Of a stretch of DNA of 64,000 nt, positions 14,777 to 25,121 are shown in pieces; the stretch's first letter is position 1, and each line of letters begins with the position of its first letter. Made by a program: the position numbers and the translations under genes. The notes beneath the pieces are model-generated. The model was given only the letters and a program-made list of their open reading frames with translations. It was not told the origin of the DNA and did not search any database. The DNA comes from Bacteroidales bacterium (lineage in GTDB: Bacteria; Bacteroidota; Bacteroidia; Bacteroidales; UBA932), in the NCBI GenBank assembly GCA_017427385.1, contig JAFRSW010000022.1, forward strand, positions 1 through 64,000, in the 5' to 3' direction.

Positions 14777-16146
14777 AAGAATACATAGAAGCCAACAAGC
14801 AGAGGTTCTTCGACGAACTTTTCTCAGTACTGAGGATTCCGTCCATCAGCGCCAAGGCCGCCAACAAGGCTGACATGCGCCGCTGCGCAGAGAAACTGGC
14901 CGTGCTGCTCGTGGAGGCCGGTGCCGATGAGGCCCAGGTGCTGTCCACCGACGGCAACCCCGTGGTCTTCGGCAGCAAAATAATCGACCCGAAAGCCCGT
15001 ACCGTGCTGGTGTACGGTCACTACGATGTTCAGCCGCCGGAGCCTCTGGAACTGTGGCGTACCAACCCTTTCGAGCCCGTTCTGGGCCCGGATCCGGCCA
15101 CCGGAGCCAAAGCCATCTGGGGCCGTGGCGCCAACGACGACAAGGGCCAGCTCTTCATGCACATCAAGGCCTTCGAATACCTGCTCGCCTCCGGCAAACT
15201 CAAGCATAATGTCAAATTCCTCTTCGAGGGTGAAGAAGAGATCGGATCCCCTTCTCTTCCAAAGTGGATGAAAGAGAACAAGAAGATGCTGAAGGCCGAT
15301 ATCTGCCTGGTTTCCGACACTACTATGATATCCGACAAGGTCCCTTCCATCAACTGCGGAATGCGCGGCCTCAGCTATCTGGAAGTCAAGGTTACGGGGC
15401 CCAACAAGGACCTGCATTCAGGCCACTATGGCGGAGCGGTTGCCAACCCCATCACCACACTGTGCGAGATGATATCATCCCTTCACGATGCCGACGGGCG
15501 CGTGGCGGTGCCCGGATTCTACGACAAGGTCGTGGAACTATCGAAAAAAGACAGGGCCATGCTCGCGAGGGCTCCCTTCGACCTGAAGGAATACAAGGAA
15601 TTCCTTGATATAGAGGAAGTTAAAGGCGAAAAAGGTTATACGACCCTGGAGCGCACGGGCATACGCCCTTGCCTGGACGTTTGCGGCATCTGGGGCGGCT
15701 ACACCGGCGAAGGCGCCAAGACCGTGCTGCCTTCAGTCGCCCATGCAAAGATATCCATGCGACTGGTTCCCAACCAGCGCAGTGCGGAGATCACCAAACT
15801 CTTTGCAAAGCACTTCAAGAAGATTGCCCCCAAATACGTGAAGGTAGAAGTCAAGGAATGCGAGGGCGGCGACGGATTCCTCATTCCCATTGGCTCCGAC
15901 GCCTACAAGGCCGCTTCCCGCGCCATGACTGAAGTCTATGGCATTGAACCCGTCCCCGCACGCGGAGGCGGCAGCATAGCCGTACTGGCCGAGATGCAGA
16001 AGATTCTCGGCATCGATCCCCTCCTGATGGGCTTCGGCCTCGAGCGGGATACCATCCACTCCCCCAACGAAAGCTATCTGCTTAGCCAGTTCTTCGCGGG
16101 GATGGAGTCTATAGCCAAGTTTTATCAGTATTATCCCAGTAAATAG
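14773..16146 (+). CDS. M20-family dipeptidase / metallopeptidase
   Basis: The 457-residue product has no signal peptide and is probably cytosolic. Zinc-site motifs are intact: GHYDVQPPEPLELW near 81 (His, Asp), GANDDKG near 118, EGEEEIGSPSL near 154 (catalytic Glu and ligand), SDTTM, the dimerisation-lid motif LHSGHYGG, and a C-terminal His in DTIHSPNE. It resembles PepV/CNDP-type dipeptidases. It is translationally coupled to the S9 peptidase. Likely job: hydrolysis of the dipeptides that peptidase produces. Confidence 0.9.
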   Translation: MKEYIEANKQRFFDELFSVLRIPSISAKAANKADMRRCAEKLAVLLVEAGADEAQVLSTDGNPVVFGSKIIDPKARTVLVYGHYDVQPPEPLELWRTNPFEPVLGPDPATGAKAIWGRGANDDKGQLFMHIKAFEYLLASGKLKHNVKFLFEGEEEIGSPSLPKWMKENKKMLKADICLVSDTTMISDKVPSINCGMRGLSYLEVKVTGPNKDLHSGHYGGAVANPITTLCEMISSLHDADGRVAVPGFYDKVVELSKKDRAMLARAPFDLKEYKEFLDIEEVKGEKGYTTLERTGIRPCLDVCGIWGGYTGEGAKTVLPSVAHAKISMRLVPNQRSAEITKLFAKHFKKIAPKYVKVEVKECEGGDGFLIPIGSDAYKAASRAMTEVYGIEPVPARGGGSIAVLAEMQKILGIDPLLMGFGLERDTIHSPNESYLLSQFFAGMESIAKFYQYYPSK

Positions 16147-16149
16147 AAT

Positions 16150-18888
16150 ATGAAAGTCCTCCGTTCCATCCTGCTGATCGCAGCAGCCCTTATCTGCACC
16201 GGCGCCTTTGCGCAGGAAGAGTTCCATCCCATCGCCCAGGCAAAAGCCCAGGTGGTTTCCGGGAATGCCCGTTTCACCGTGCTCACACCGCGCCTGATCC
16301 GTATGGAATGGGCGGAAGACGGAGTATTCGAAGACAGGGCCAGCCTCGGAATCGTCAACAGGGACCTCCCCGTGCCCGATTTCAAGGTCAAGAAGAGCGC
16401 TAAGCAAACAGTTATCACTACCTCAGCACTCACTCTCACCTATAAAGGCAACGCGGAGTTCTCCGCAGTTAACCTGAACGTAATCTTCCAGATGGCAGAC
16501 CCCAAGGCCAAAAAAGGCATTAAAAAAGTCAACTGGAAGCCTGGGATGGACGATTCCGGCAATCTGCTCGGCACAGCCAGGACACTGGACGGCTTCGACT
16601 ATATTGACAAGAAAGCCTCCGGCCAGTACACCAAGGAGCCATTTGACAAGGGCGTTGTTTCCCGGGATGGCTGGGCGGTGATCGACGAATCCGGCAGGCA
16701 TCTTTTCGAGAAAACGGACAGTGACTGGCAGTATTGGGTAACAGTTCCCCGAGAAGGCAGGCATATCGACTGGTATCTTTTTGCATACGGGCACGATTAT
16801 ACCGCCGCCGTGAGCGATTTCACAAAAATTTCCGGCAAGATTCCTCTCCCGCCCAAATATGCCCTCGGATACTGGTGGTGCCGCTACTGGCTCTATTCAG
16901 ACTATGAACTAAAGGACCTTGCACAGCATTTCCGCGACTTCAGCATCCCGGCGGATGTGATGATCATCGACATGGACTGGCATGATACCTTCGAGATGGG
17001 TGCCAGCGGCCGCGGAGATCAGAGAGATGCTTCCGGTGAGCGCAAGGGTTGGACTGGATACACTTGGAAAAAGGAGCTTTTCCCCAACCCCGGAAACCTG
17101 CTCCAGGAGCTTCATAACTATGATTTCAAGACTTCCCTGAACCTCCATCCGGCATCCGGTCTACAGGTCTTCGAAGAGCCGTACGAACGCTTCGTCAAGG
17201 ACTATCTCTCCCGCACCGGAGAGGATTATGACGGCCCTCGCGGCTACAAAGATGCCGACGGCAATCCCGTATATGTCCCCTTCCGCATGGACCAGCCCGC
17301 ATGGGCCGATGCCTACTTCAACTCCGTGCTGGATCCCATGACACGCATGGGAGTGGATTTCTGGTGGCTGGACTGGCAGCAGTTCAGGGAAAGCAAGTAT
17401 ATCCCCGGCCTCAGCAATACCTTCTGGCTTAACCATACCTTCTGGTGGCACCAGCTGCGTCAGTCGGCCAAATATGGCAAGGATGCCGCCAGGCCCATGA
17501 TTTATCACCGCTGGGGCGGAATAGGCAGCCACCGCTATCAGGTGGGATTCTCCGGCGACACCTATGCCACCTGGAGAGTGCTCAGCTACCTGCCCTGGTT
17601 CACATCCACCGCGGCCAATGTCGGGTACGGCTACTGGGGCCACGACATAGGCGGCCACATGCAGCCCAAGGGCGTTCGCGTCACCGACCCTGAACTCTAC
17701 ACAAGATGGCTTCAGGGCGGAGTTTTCACCCCCATCTTCAAGACACACTCTACAAAGGACATGAGCATGGAGAAGCGCTTCTGGGCCTTCCCGGACCACT
17801 TCGATCCCATGCGCGAGGCGATCCGCCTGCGCTATACCCTCTCCCCCTATATCTACGGAGCAGCGCGCCAGGCATACGATACAGGCATCTCCATCTGCCG
17901 CCCCCTCTACTATTATCATCCCGAAGAGCAGAAGGCCTACGACACCAGAGAAGAATTCTTCTTCGGGGATGATATCCTCGCCACGGTGCTTTGCGAAGCC
18001 GCCGATAAGACCACAGGCCTCACCGCAAGGGCCCTTTGGTTCCCCGCTGGCAACGACTGGTACGATGCCTCGACCGGCAAGATGTACGCCGGCGGCAGTG
18101 AGACTACCGCATACTACACCATAGACGAAAATCCCTATTTCGTGCGTGCAGGAGCCATCCTTCCCATGGCCTCACCCGAGATCAAGTCGCTCCAGGAAAG
18201 CAGCAATGAGAACTGGTTCATGCTGGTTCCCGGTCAGGGCGAAGGCAGCACCACTCTTTACGAGGATGACGGAGTTTCACAGGCCTACGGCACCGCTTTC
18301 GCCACGACCGAGGTTCTGCGCAAAGTCGATACAGACGGCATGTCCGTTACCGTCAAGCCGCGTCAGGGCACTTACAGGGGTATCAGCGCCACCCGCAAGG
18401 TGCGCATAGTGCTGGACGGTGCCACCGCTCCAACGAAGGTAAGCGTCAACGGCCGCAACGTTCCCTACAGCCGTTATGCTGCAAGAGATGCCGCTTCCGG
18501 AAAGGAAGTCTGGGGTTATGATGGTGAAGAGCTCGCGGTTATCATATATCTAAAGGAAAGCGCCGCCTCAGGACAGCTTAACGTGGAGTGCGACAGCCAC
18601 TTCGCCTTCACCGAAGGCCAGAAGGGCGTGCTCAAGAGGATGCGCGCCATCACTCCTGAGGCAAAGGTTGTCTTTGCAGCAGCCATCAGCAATCACCTGC
18701 AGCTCACTCCCGAACTTCTCCGTTTTGCCGGCACCGCCAGCTATATAACGGAAAATCCCTGCGGTGCAGGGACTTACCTTGAGGATCTTTCGACGGAAGC
18801 GCTTAAGAAGGACTTGTCCAACCACAAGCTTCCGGAAGATTTCCTGAAGAAACTCTTCGCCCAGATTTCTGTCTGGGAAAAGCTCTAG
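16150..18888 (+). CDS. Glycoside hydrolase family 31 enzyme
   Basis: The 912-residue product has a signal peptide (cleavage after AFA, about 21), an N-terminal beta-sandwich, and a GH31 barrel (YALGYWWCRYW, ADVMIIDMDWHDTF, FKTSLNLHPASG, the nucleophile in VDFWWLDWQQF near 407 and the acid/base in FSGDTYATW near 469). C-terminal beta domains follow, with a helical tail of about 100 residues. GH31 members are alpha-glucosidases, alpha-xylosidases and relatives; substrate cannot be assigned. It starts 3 nt after the M20 gene, the last gene of the operon. Its TAG stop overlaps the pgi stop in the palindrome CTAG. Confidence 0.9.
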   Translation: MKVLRSILLIAAALICTGAFAQEEFHPIAQAKAQVVSGNARFTVLTPRLIRMEWAEDGVFEDRASLGIVNRDLPVPDFKVKKSAKQTVITTSALTLTYKGNAEFSAVNLNVIFQMADPKAKKGIKKVNWKPGMDDSGNLLGTARTLDGFDYIDKKASGQYTKEPFDKGVVSRDGWAVIDESGRHLFEKTDSDWQYWVTVPREGRHIDWYLFAYGHDYTAAVSDFTKISGKIPLPPKYALGYWWCRYWLYSDYELKDLAQHFRDFSIPADVMIIDMDWHDTFEMGASGRGDQRDASGERKGWTGYTWKKELFPNPGNLLQELHNYDFKTSLNLHPASGLQVFEEPYERFVKDYLSRTGEDYDGPRGYKDADGNPVYVPFRMDQPAWADAYFNSVLDPMTRMGVDFWWLDWQQFRESKYIPGLSNTFWLNHTFWWHQLRQSAKYGKDAARPMIYHRWGGIGSHRYQVGFSGDTYATWRVLSYLPWFTSTAANVGYGYWGHDIGGHMQPKGVRVTDPELYTRWLQGGVFTPIFKTHSTKDMSMEKRFWAFPDHFDPMREAIRLRYTLSPYIYGAARQAYDTGISICRPLYYYHPEEQKAYDTREEFFFGDDILATVLCEAADKTTGLTARALWFPAGNDWYDASTGKMYAGGSETTAYYTIDENPYFVRAGAILPMASPEIKSLQESSNENWFMLVPGQGEGSTTLYEDDGVSQAYGTAFATTEVLRKVDTDGMSVTVKPRQGTYRGISATRKVRIVLDGATAPTKVSVNGRNVPYSRYAARDAASGKEVWGYDGEELAVIIYLKESAASGQLNVECDSHFAFTEGQKGVLKRMRAITPEAKVVFAAAISNHLQLTPELLRFAGTASYITENPCGAGTYLEDLSTEALKKDLSNHKLPEDFLKKLFAQISVWEKL

Positions 18889-20213
18889 ATTCGCTTTAGA
18901 ATCTCTTCTGTCTGTGCTTCGTAACCAGGTTTGCGGAGCAGGGCGAACATGTTCTTCTTGTAGGCCTCCACACCGGGCTGGTTGAACGGATTCACACCGA
19001 GCAGATAGGCACTGATGCCGCAGGCGAACTCGAAGAAATAGAAGATGGCGCCGAGGTTGTACTCGTCTATCTTCTCCACTGCAACCTCCAGCTGGGGCAC
19101 TCCTCCGTCGATATGGGCAAGCTTGGTGCCCAGGGCTGCCATCGCATTGCAATGCTCCACATGCTGGCCCGCCAGATAGTTGAGCTGGTCCAGATTCTGC
19201 TCATCGCGGCCAATTACAACGCTGCGCTGAGCCTTCTCGGCCTTCACCACGGTCTCGAACATCACACGGTCACCTTCCTGAATGAACTGGCCAACCGAAT
19301 GCAGGTCGGTGGTGTTGTTGACGGATGCGGGGAAGATTCCCTTCTGGTCCTTACCTTCGGACTCGCCGTAAAGCTGCTTCCACCACTCGCCAAGATACTG
19401 GAACTTGGGATTGTAGTTCACCAGAACCTCGACCTTCTTTCCGAGTTCGGAATAGAGCAGGTTGCGCATTGCGGCATACTCCACAGCGGCGTTCTTCTCC
19501 CCTTTCTTCAGGACTTCCGCACGCTCATCGGCAGCACCCTTGAGCATTGCGCGGACGTCAAATCCTGCAAGCACGATGGGAAGGAGGCCGACGGGAGTCA
19601 GCACGGAATAACGGCCGCCCACATTGTCCGGAACCACGAAAGTGCGGTATCCTTCCTGGGTGGCGAGGGTCTTGAGGGCGCCCTTCTTGGCATCGGTGAT
19701 GGCCACGGTGCGCTCAGAGGCCTCTTTCTTGCCATATTTCTTTTCCAGATATTCCTTGACGATGCGGAAAGCGACCGCAGGTTCGGTGGTGGTGCCGGAC
19801 TTGGAGATCACCACGCATGCGGCATTGCTCTGCTCCACCAGGTCCATGAGCTCGGCAAGATAATCTTCACTCAGATTGTTTCCTGCGAAAACCACGCGGA
19901 TCTCGCCTTCCAGACGCACGAACTGATGCGACAGGGCCTCGATGGCGCAGCGTGCGCCAAGATAGCTTCCGCCTATGCCGATAACAACCGCGAGATTCAC
20001 TCCGCGGGCCTTCCAGTCTGCTTTGATCGCCTCGAATTCGGCAACAAGGCTTTCAGGAATATCGATGGGGAGAGTCTTCCAGCCAAGAAAATCGTTGCCC
20101 GCACCCTTTTCGGATTCAAGCACGTCGAAAGCGGCAAGAGCCTTGCCTACATAATCTTTGTAAACGGATTCTTTAACGAAGGAGCTGCAGCCCCCGAGAT
20201 CAACTTTAACCAT
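18885..20213 (-). CDS. pgi: Glucose-6-phosphate isomerase
   Basis: The 442-residue cytosolic enzyme shows VVIGIGGSYLGARCAIEAL, VISKSGTTTEPAVAFRI, GGRYSVLTPVGLLPI and the C-terminal FEFACGISAYLLGVNPFNQPGVEAYK. These are the phosphate-binding SGTT and catalytic elements of the shorter bacterial Pgi type. It interconverts glucose-6-P and fructose-6-P. It stands alone on the minus strand, convergent with the GH31 gene and divergent from the GH106-like gene, with its own promoter. Confidence 0.95.
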   Translation of the reverse strand: MVKVDLGGCSSFVKESVYKDYVGKALAAFDVLESEKGAGNDFLGWKTLPIDIPESLVAEFEAIKADWKARGVNLAVVIGIGGSYLGARCAIEALSHQFVRLEGEIRVVFAGNNLSEDYLAELMDLVEQSNAACVVISKSGTTTEPAVAFRIVKEYLEKKYGKKEASERTVAITDAKKGALKTLATQEGYRTFVVPDNVGGRYSVLTPVGLLPIVLAGFDVRAMLKGAADERAEVLKKGEKNAAVEYAAMRNLLYSELGKKVEVLVNYNPKFQYLGEWWKQLYGESEGKDQKGIFPASVNNTTDLHSVGQFIQEGDRVMFETVVKAEKAQRSVVIGRDEQNLDQLNYLAGQHVEHCNAMAALGTKLAHIDGGVPQLEVAVEKIDEYNLGAIFYFFEFACGISAYLLGVNPFNQPGVEAYKKNMFALLRKPGYEAQTEEILKRI

Positions 20214-20245
20214 ATCAGATAATTATTTGTTTCTTTGAACGGACA

Positions 20246-20253
20246 CAAAATTA
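20246..20253 (-). promoter_or_regulatory. -7 box (TAATTTTG) of pgi
   Basis: A consensus match 32 nt upstream of the pgi ATG. No clear -33 is seen. It faces away from the GH106 box at 20266-20273. Confidence 0.45.
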
Positions 20254-20265
20254 CTAAAAATCCCG

Positions 20266-20273
20266 TATATTTG
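20266..20273 (+). promoter_or_regulatory. -7 box (TATATTTG) of the GH106-like gene, leaderless arrangement
   Basis: The box ends 5 nt before the ATG at 20279, the same geometry as at 12464 and 39815. No TTTG was found at the ideal distance upstream. Confidence 0.5.
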
Positions 20274-20278
20274 AACAT

Positions 20279-23101
20279 ATGAAACACACACTCCCGCTGA
20301 TAACCATAATTCTTGTCCTTTCAGGTTTCCATCTGGATGCCAAACCTGTAAAAGCCAAAGATATCGACCGGCAGTTTTGCGCCCCAGCAATGCAATACAG
20401 GCCGTACGTCCGATGGTGGTGGAACGGGGACCGGGTGGAGCCACAGGAAATCATCCGGGAACTGCAGGTAATGCACGATGCTGGCATTGGCGGAGTGGAA
20501 ATCAGCCCGATAGAATTCCCTTCGGGCGCCGATACAGTAGGCCGCAAAGCGCTCGATTACCTGAGCCCGGAATGGCTGGAATGCCTCCAGACTGCTTTCG
20601 ATGAGACAAAGCGCCTGGGCATGGGATGCGACCTCCTGATAGGCTCGGGATGGCCTTTCGGTTCGGAAAGCCTGCCGGAAGAAGACAGGGCCTCAGTGCT
20701 CATAACGGTGGCTGATTCCCTGACACAGAAACACATAGACATATCAAGATTCTCCCTGATCAAGGCGGCCGATCCCCTCACGACCGTAACCAATCCCCGC
20801 CGCACTGCGGAGATTCTCAAACTGATGCTGGTTCCCCAGGGAATCGGAGGCCTGGACCAGGCCATCGACATAACGGACCGCCTGTACGGGGACATACTGG
20901 ATATGGACGTTCCAGAAGGCATCTGGTGGCTTTACAGCCTGATCCGCTTCGACTCCTTCGCCAGCGTCATCAACGGGGCACCGGGCGCTGCCGGAAGCCA
21001 GATAGACTACATGAATGCCGGGGCCATCCGCCGCTATCTGGATAACATGGCATCCACCATCGAGGCGACCACAGGCCCGCTCAGCGGGCATCTGCGCGCG
21101 TTTTTCGTCGATAACATGGAACTCGAAGGGTGCAACTGGACCGCAGACTTCGCCGAGGAGTTCCAACGCAGGCGCGGCTATGACATCATGCCCTGGTTCC
21201 CCTACATAATGTTCCAGATGGGGCGACTGGGAGATGTTGCCAAGTATCAGTACGGCGCGGCCCGCACCCCGGAGTTCGAGGAGCAGGTGCAGCGGGCCCG
21301 CTACGATTTCGAAATCACCCGGATGGAGTTGAACTATGAGCGCTACACCCGCACCTTCCTCGCCTGGTGCAGGGAGAAGGGCGTAAAAGCCCGTGCACAG
21401 GCCTACGGACGCGGTTTCTGGCCTCTGGACTCATCCCTTGGATACGATATTCCCGAAGGGGAATCATGGACTACCAACTGGCTGAAACACCGCCTCGGCG
21501 AGGAGATGGGAGACGAAGACTACAGGCGCGGCCGCGGCTATACCATGGTGAACAAATATGTGAGTTCGGCCGCGCATCTTGCCGGAAAAAGGACGGTCAG
21601 TGCGGAGGAGATGACAAACACCTATAAGGTATTCAACGTGCCCCTGGAATTTATAAAGGTGGGTTCGGACATGGCTGCCTTCTCGGGCATCACGCACTCC
21701 GTATGGCACGGGTTCAATTACTCGCCGCTCGACGCCCCCTTCCCGGGTTGGGTGCAGTACGGCACCTTCCATAACGAGCGGAACACCTGGTGGCCCTTCG
21801 TGAAACACCTGAACGACTACAGGGCGCGCCTGAGCACCATCCTCCAGAACACCGACATGGTAACCGACATAGCCATCCTCCCGGCGAACGGCGACCTCTG
21901 GAGCGAGCTGGGGGCCCAGAACGAGCCTTTCCCGGTCAAGCTGAACACCCCGTACACATCCCTCATCTGGGAAGCCGTACACAAGAACGGCGGCGGGGCG
22001 GATTACGTCAGCGAAGGGGTGCTCCGGGATATGACCGTGAAGGATGGCCACCTCTGCTACGGGCCCAAGGCCTACCCCGTGCTGTTCATCGTGGAGAACA
22101 AGGGCATAGAAGAGGATGTGCTGGCCAAGATAGAGGCCTTCCTGGAGGGCGGAGGACGCGTTTTCTGCGTAGGATGCTATCCGCATAAGTCCCTGGGCCT
22201 CAAGGACTTCGCCACACGGGACAAGGCGGTTAAAGACAAGGTGGACGCCCTTCGGGCATCCTTCCCGGAAAGATTCATCCTTCTTCCCAAGGCGGAAAAG
22301 GATGCTTATCTGGAATGGTATACGGATGCCCAGCAGCGCTTCTCCCTCCCCCACGCCGTCGGCATCTCGAAGCCGGACCGTTTCCTCCTCCAGAACCACT
22401 ACCTCGCGGAAGACGGTTCCCACTGGTTCCTGTTCGCAAACGCCAGCTTCTCCGCCCGGCAGATTACGGACCTGGAATTCGATCCCAGGATATGCAAAGG
22501 GCGCAAGGTCTGGGTTTATGATCCTTCTGAAGGCAAGCGCTATTCCCTGAAGATGGACGGGAACCGCGTGCATCTGGAACTCGGCCCTTCGGAAACAGTG
22601 GTCATCTCCTTCAGCCGGCTGGGAGGAAAGGCTCCCCAGTGGAAGCGCCTGCCCTCAGGCACCGGCGAACCACTCAAGGGCTGGACGGTGGAACTGCGTA
22701 ATCCTCAGGTAGATACACTGATACGTTTCAGCTGCGACACCCTCTCCGACCTGAAGGATACTCATCCTGAGTTTATGGGGACCGCCACCTACCGCACGAC
22801 CGTCTCCCTTGGGCAGGATATCCCCTCCTATATCAATCTGGGGCGCGTCTGCGACATCGCAGAACTCCGCATCAACGGGCAGGACGCCGGCCTGCGCTGG
22901 TGGGGTGATTCCACCTTCGAAACCGGCGGTCTGCTGCACCCTGGAGACAATGAGATAGAAATCCGTGTTACCACGATGATGGGCAACTATGTCCGATCAC
23001 TGGGCAAAGAAAACAGCGCCGCAAGACGTTTCATCCTGCGGCGTGACCATCCACTGGTATCAGCGGGGCTTTTGGGGCCTGTTACTTTTTATACTCCTTG
23101 A
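20279..23101 (+). CDS. GH106-like glycoside hydrolase (possible alpha-L-rhamnosidase)
   Basis: The 940-residue product has a signal peptide (about 1-21). The opening YRPYVRWWWNGDRVEPQEIIRELQVMHDAGIGGVEI, given here only as its key parts WWWNGD and GIGGVEI, is typical of the PF17132/GH106-type barrel. Later parts (FFVDNMELEGCNWT, EEMTNTYKVFNVPLEFIKVGSD, HGFNYSPLDAPFPGW) fit the same family, and a C-terminal beta-sandwich (about 830-940) may be carbohydrate-binding. Family members cleave alpha-L-rhamnose from pectin-like glycans. Catalytic residues were not assigned individually. The 3' end overlaps the convergent polyferredoxin gene by 20 bp. Confidence 0.75.
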   Translation: MKHTLPLITIILVLSGFHLDAKPVKAKDIDRQFCAPAMQYRPYVRWWWNGDRVEPQEIIRELQVMHDAGIGGVEISPIEFPSGADTVGRKALDYLSPEWLECLQTAFDETKRLGMGCDLLIGSGWPFGSESLPEEDRASVLITVADSLTQKHIDISRFSLIKAADPLTTVTNPRRTAEILKLMLVPQGIGGLDQAIDITDRLYGDILDMDVPEGIWWLYSLIRFDSFASVINGAPGAAGSQIDYMNAGAIRRYLDNMASTIEATTGPLSGHLRAFFVDNMELEGCNWTADFAEEFQRRRGYDIMPWFPYIMFQMGRLGDVAKYQYGAARTPEFEEQVQRARYDFEITRMELNYERYTRTFLAWCREKGVKARAQAYGRGFWPLDSSLGYDIPEGESWTTNWLKHRLGEEMGDEDYRRGRGYTMVNKYVSSAAHLAGKRTVSAEEMTNTYKVFNVPLEFIKVGSDMAAFSGITHSVWHGFNYSPLDAPFPGWVQYGTFHNERNTWWPFVKHLNDYRARLSTILQNTDMVTDIAILPANGDLWSELGAQNEPFPVKLNTPYTSLIWEAVHKNGGGADYVSEGVLRDMTVKDGHLCYGPKAYPVLFIVENKGIEEDVLAKIEAFLEGGGRVFCVGCYPHKSLGLKDFATRDKAVKDKVDALRASFPERFILLPKAEKDAYLEWYTDAQQRFSLPHAVGISKPDRFLLQNHYLAEDGSHWFLFANASFSARQITDLEFDPRICKGRKVWVYDPSEGKRYSLKMDGNRVHLELGPSETVVISFSRLGGKAPQWKRLPSGTGEPLKGWTVELRNPQVDTLIRFSCDTLSDLKDTHPEFMGTATYRTTVSLGQDIPSYINLGRVCDIAELRINGQDAGLRWWGDSTFETGGLLHPGDNEIEIRVTTMMGNYVRSLGKENSAARRFILRRDHPLVSAGLLGPVTFYTP

Positions 23102-25109
23102 CGACACCCGGCTTGTCGAAACCGATTCGGGCATCTTCTATAGTCTCTTCGCCCTTGCGGGTGATGGTCCACTTGTCCATGGTCATCAGTTCCCAGATGC
23201 GCTCTGCTGTCGCAGGAGCGGCGAAACGTATCTGCAGGGCTGGTTTAAGGTTCTCGTTCAGCACTACATAAGTGCCTATCACACCCTCTTCCCTCGAGAT
23301 ATGGTTGCTCAGGAAAGGAAGGTTGCGGGTGATAATGGGCTTCTCGTAGCGGCTGTCCTCGAACTCGAGTATGTACTGAGGCTTTCCTGCATAGACTTCC
23401 GCGCGCTTGCGTATTACGGTGGTATCTGCAGAAGGATATTTCCCGTTGTACTCGGCCTTGAACGGGCTGAACATCAGATGGAGGAATTCGGGAGTAGCCA
23501 TGCTGCCGACTTCCTTTTCCATCTTGACGAACTTGAGACCCATGGGTATTTCCTTGGTACCTCCACCGTGAACGGGCATCAGGAGGGTCTTGCGGTCGAC
23601 TATTTCCTTGAACCAGGCTTCGTCGGCTTCCTGTGCAGGGTCCATGTAAACGCGCACGACAACCGGGCAGTCATACTCGGATTCCACTCCGTAGATTCCC
23701 TTGTCTTCACCACGGAACTGGAGTCCCAGGTAGTTCAGGTCCATCTTGTCGTACATCTTCTCCACGCGGAGAGTGACTATCTTGAGTTCCGGCAGAACTT
23801 CAGGATCGGGAGTTGCGACTTTGAAGCGGGAAGGAACGAAGATCTTGGACTGGATCTTTTCCGCATCGGTTACCTTGGGATCATAGGAGACCACGACTGT
23901 GTGGCTTCCGACATAGGTCTTGACACCGTGCACGCCGGGCACTTTCTCCATCCTGGCCTTGAATGCCATGGAACTGCCGAAGCACTTCACGCTCTTAAGC
24001 CCGGAGACCTTGACAGTCTGGAGTTCCATCCCCTCTTCCACTCCCCACTTCTCGTTAATCGTAGGCAGTTCGAATTTGCCGCCGAATATCAACGCAAGGG
24101 CTACCAGCACCACGGCGATGATGGGCGGGAGGAAACGGGAGAAGCCGCACCCCTTGGATGAAGGAGCCGCACCGATGCGCAGGGCCTTGGTAGGGCAGGC
24201 AGCAACGCACTCTCCACAAAGCACGCAGTCGACAGATGTGACCACCTTGCCGAAAGACGGAACGTCGATGTTATAGGGGCAGTTCTTCTGGCAGGAATAG
24301 CATTTGCGGCCGCAGTTGTCCTGATCCACTATCACATGCATGAGCTGCATGCGGGGCTTGCCGTGAAGGATTTCGAGCAGATATCCTACAAGGCAGAAGG
24401 ACGCCAGTATCCATACCCAGCTGAACTTGATCCCGACCAGTGACACGGCCCACCACAGGAGCCCCAGGGCGACCAGCCAGGTCCAGAACTTGAGAGAGTT
24501 GGAGATGGCGCCCAGAGGGCAGATGTACCTGCACCAGAAGCGGTTGATCACAAAACCGAGCAGGATGACGAATGCAAGGGCCGTCAGGCTCATCCAAAGG
24601 GTGATTTCACCTTTGAATCCGGTTGCTACTGCATAATAAGGATCGATATTCTTGCAGAAGAGCTCGCTGGAAGACACGGTAAAGTAGACCACGACAAAGA
24701 GAAGGCCGTACTTGACTATGCGGAGCGCCTTGTCGGCAATGCTTCCATTGCGTATTTCCACACCCTTGATGCCAATGGCCTTGCGCCCTTTCATGAGCAG
24801 GTCTTCCACCGTTCCTACCGGGCAGAGGTAAGCGCAGAAGAGCTTGCTCAGGAAGATGACTGCAGCGGCCAGCACGATGCCCATGAGAATCTGCATCGTG
24901 GTCATGGAGCAGGGCAAGGAACCTCTCTGCACATATGTTGCGAGAGCCTCAAGTCCCCCGAAAGGACAATACGCCTCGGGGTTTGCAGGTTCCATCTTTG
25001 TAAAGATCTTTTCAGCGAGGCCGCTCAGGAAGAAGATGAGCGCCGCCAGTGTACCCCACTGGAGCACATACTTGGGCCAATTGCCGCGGATAGTTGAATT
25101 CTTAGCCAT
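23082..25109 (-). CDS. Membrane polyferredoxin (NapH/NosR-like) with HMA-like tail
   Basis: The 675-residue product has several transmembrane helices in the first 330 residues, with CPFGG, FCAYLCPVGT and FWCRYICPLGA motifs typical of NapH/NosR/CcoG-type membrane ferredoxins. A 2[4Fe-4S] domain (CGRKCYSCQKNCPYN and CVLCGECVAACPTKA) lies at about 255-310. A region at about 365-420 resembles a heavy-metal-associated domain but has only one Cys (KCFGSS in place of MxCxxC). The final 240 residues are unrecognised. It may pass electrons across the membrane to a periplasmic reductase or support metal handling. It starts 12 nt after the S46 peptidase gene, an odd functional pairing. Confidence 0.8.
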   Translation of the reverse strand: MAKNSTIRGNWPKYVLQWGTLAALIFFLSGLAEKIFTKMEPANPEAYCPFGGLEALATYVQRGSLPCSMTTMQILMGIVLAAAVIFLSKLFCAYLCPVGTVEDLLMKGRKAIGIKGVEIRNGSIADKALRIVKYGLLFVVVYFTVSSSELFCKNIDPYYAVATGFKGEITLWMSLTALAFVILLGFVINRFWCRYICPLGAISNSLKFWTWLVALGLLWWAVSLVGIKFSWVWILASFCLVGYLLEILHGKPRMQLMHVIVDQDNCGRKCYSCQKNCPYNIDVPSFGKVVTSVDCVLCGECVAACPTKALRIGAAPSSKGCGFSRFLPPIIAVVLVALALIFGGKFELPTINEKWGVEEGMELQTVKVSGLKSVKCFGSSMAFKARMEKVPGVHGVKTYVGSHTVVVSYDPKVTDAEKIQSKIFVPSRFKVATPDPEVLPELKIVTLRVEKMYDKMDLNYLGLQFRGEDKGIYGVESEYDCPVVVRVYMDPAQEADEAWFKEIVDRKTLLMPVHGGGTKEIPMGLKFVKMEKEVGSMATPEFLHLMFSPFKAEYNGKYPSADTTVIRKRAEVYAGKPQYILEFEDSRYEKPIITRNLPFLSNHISREEGVIGTYVVLNENLKPALQIRFAAPATAERIWELMTMDKWTITRKGEETIEDARIGFDKPGVVKEYKK

Positions 25110-25121
25110 ATCTGATAATTA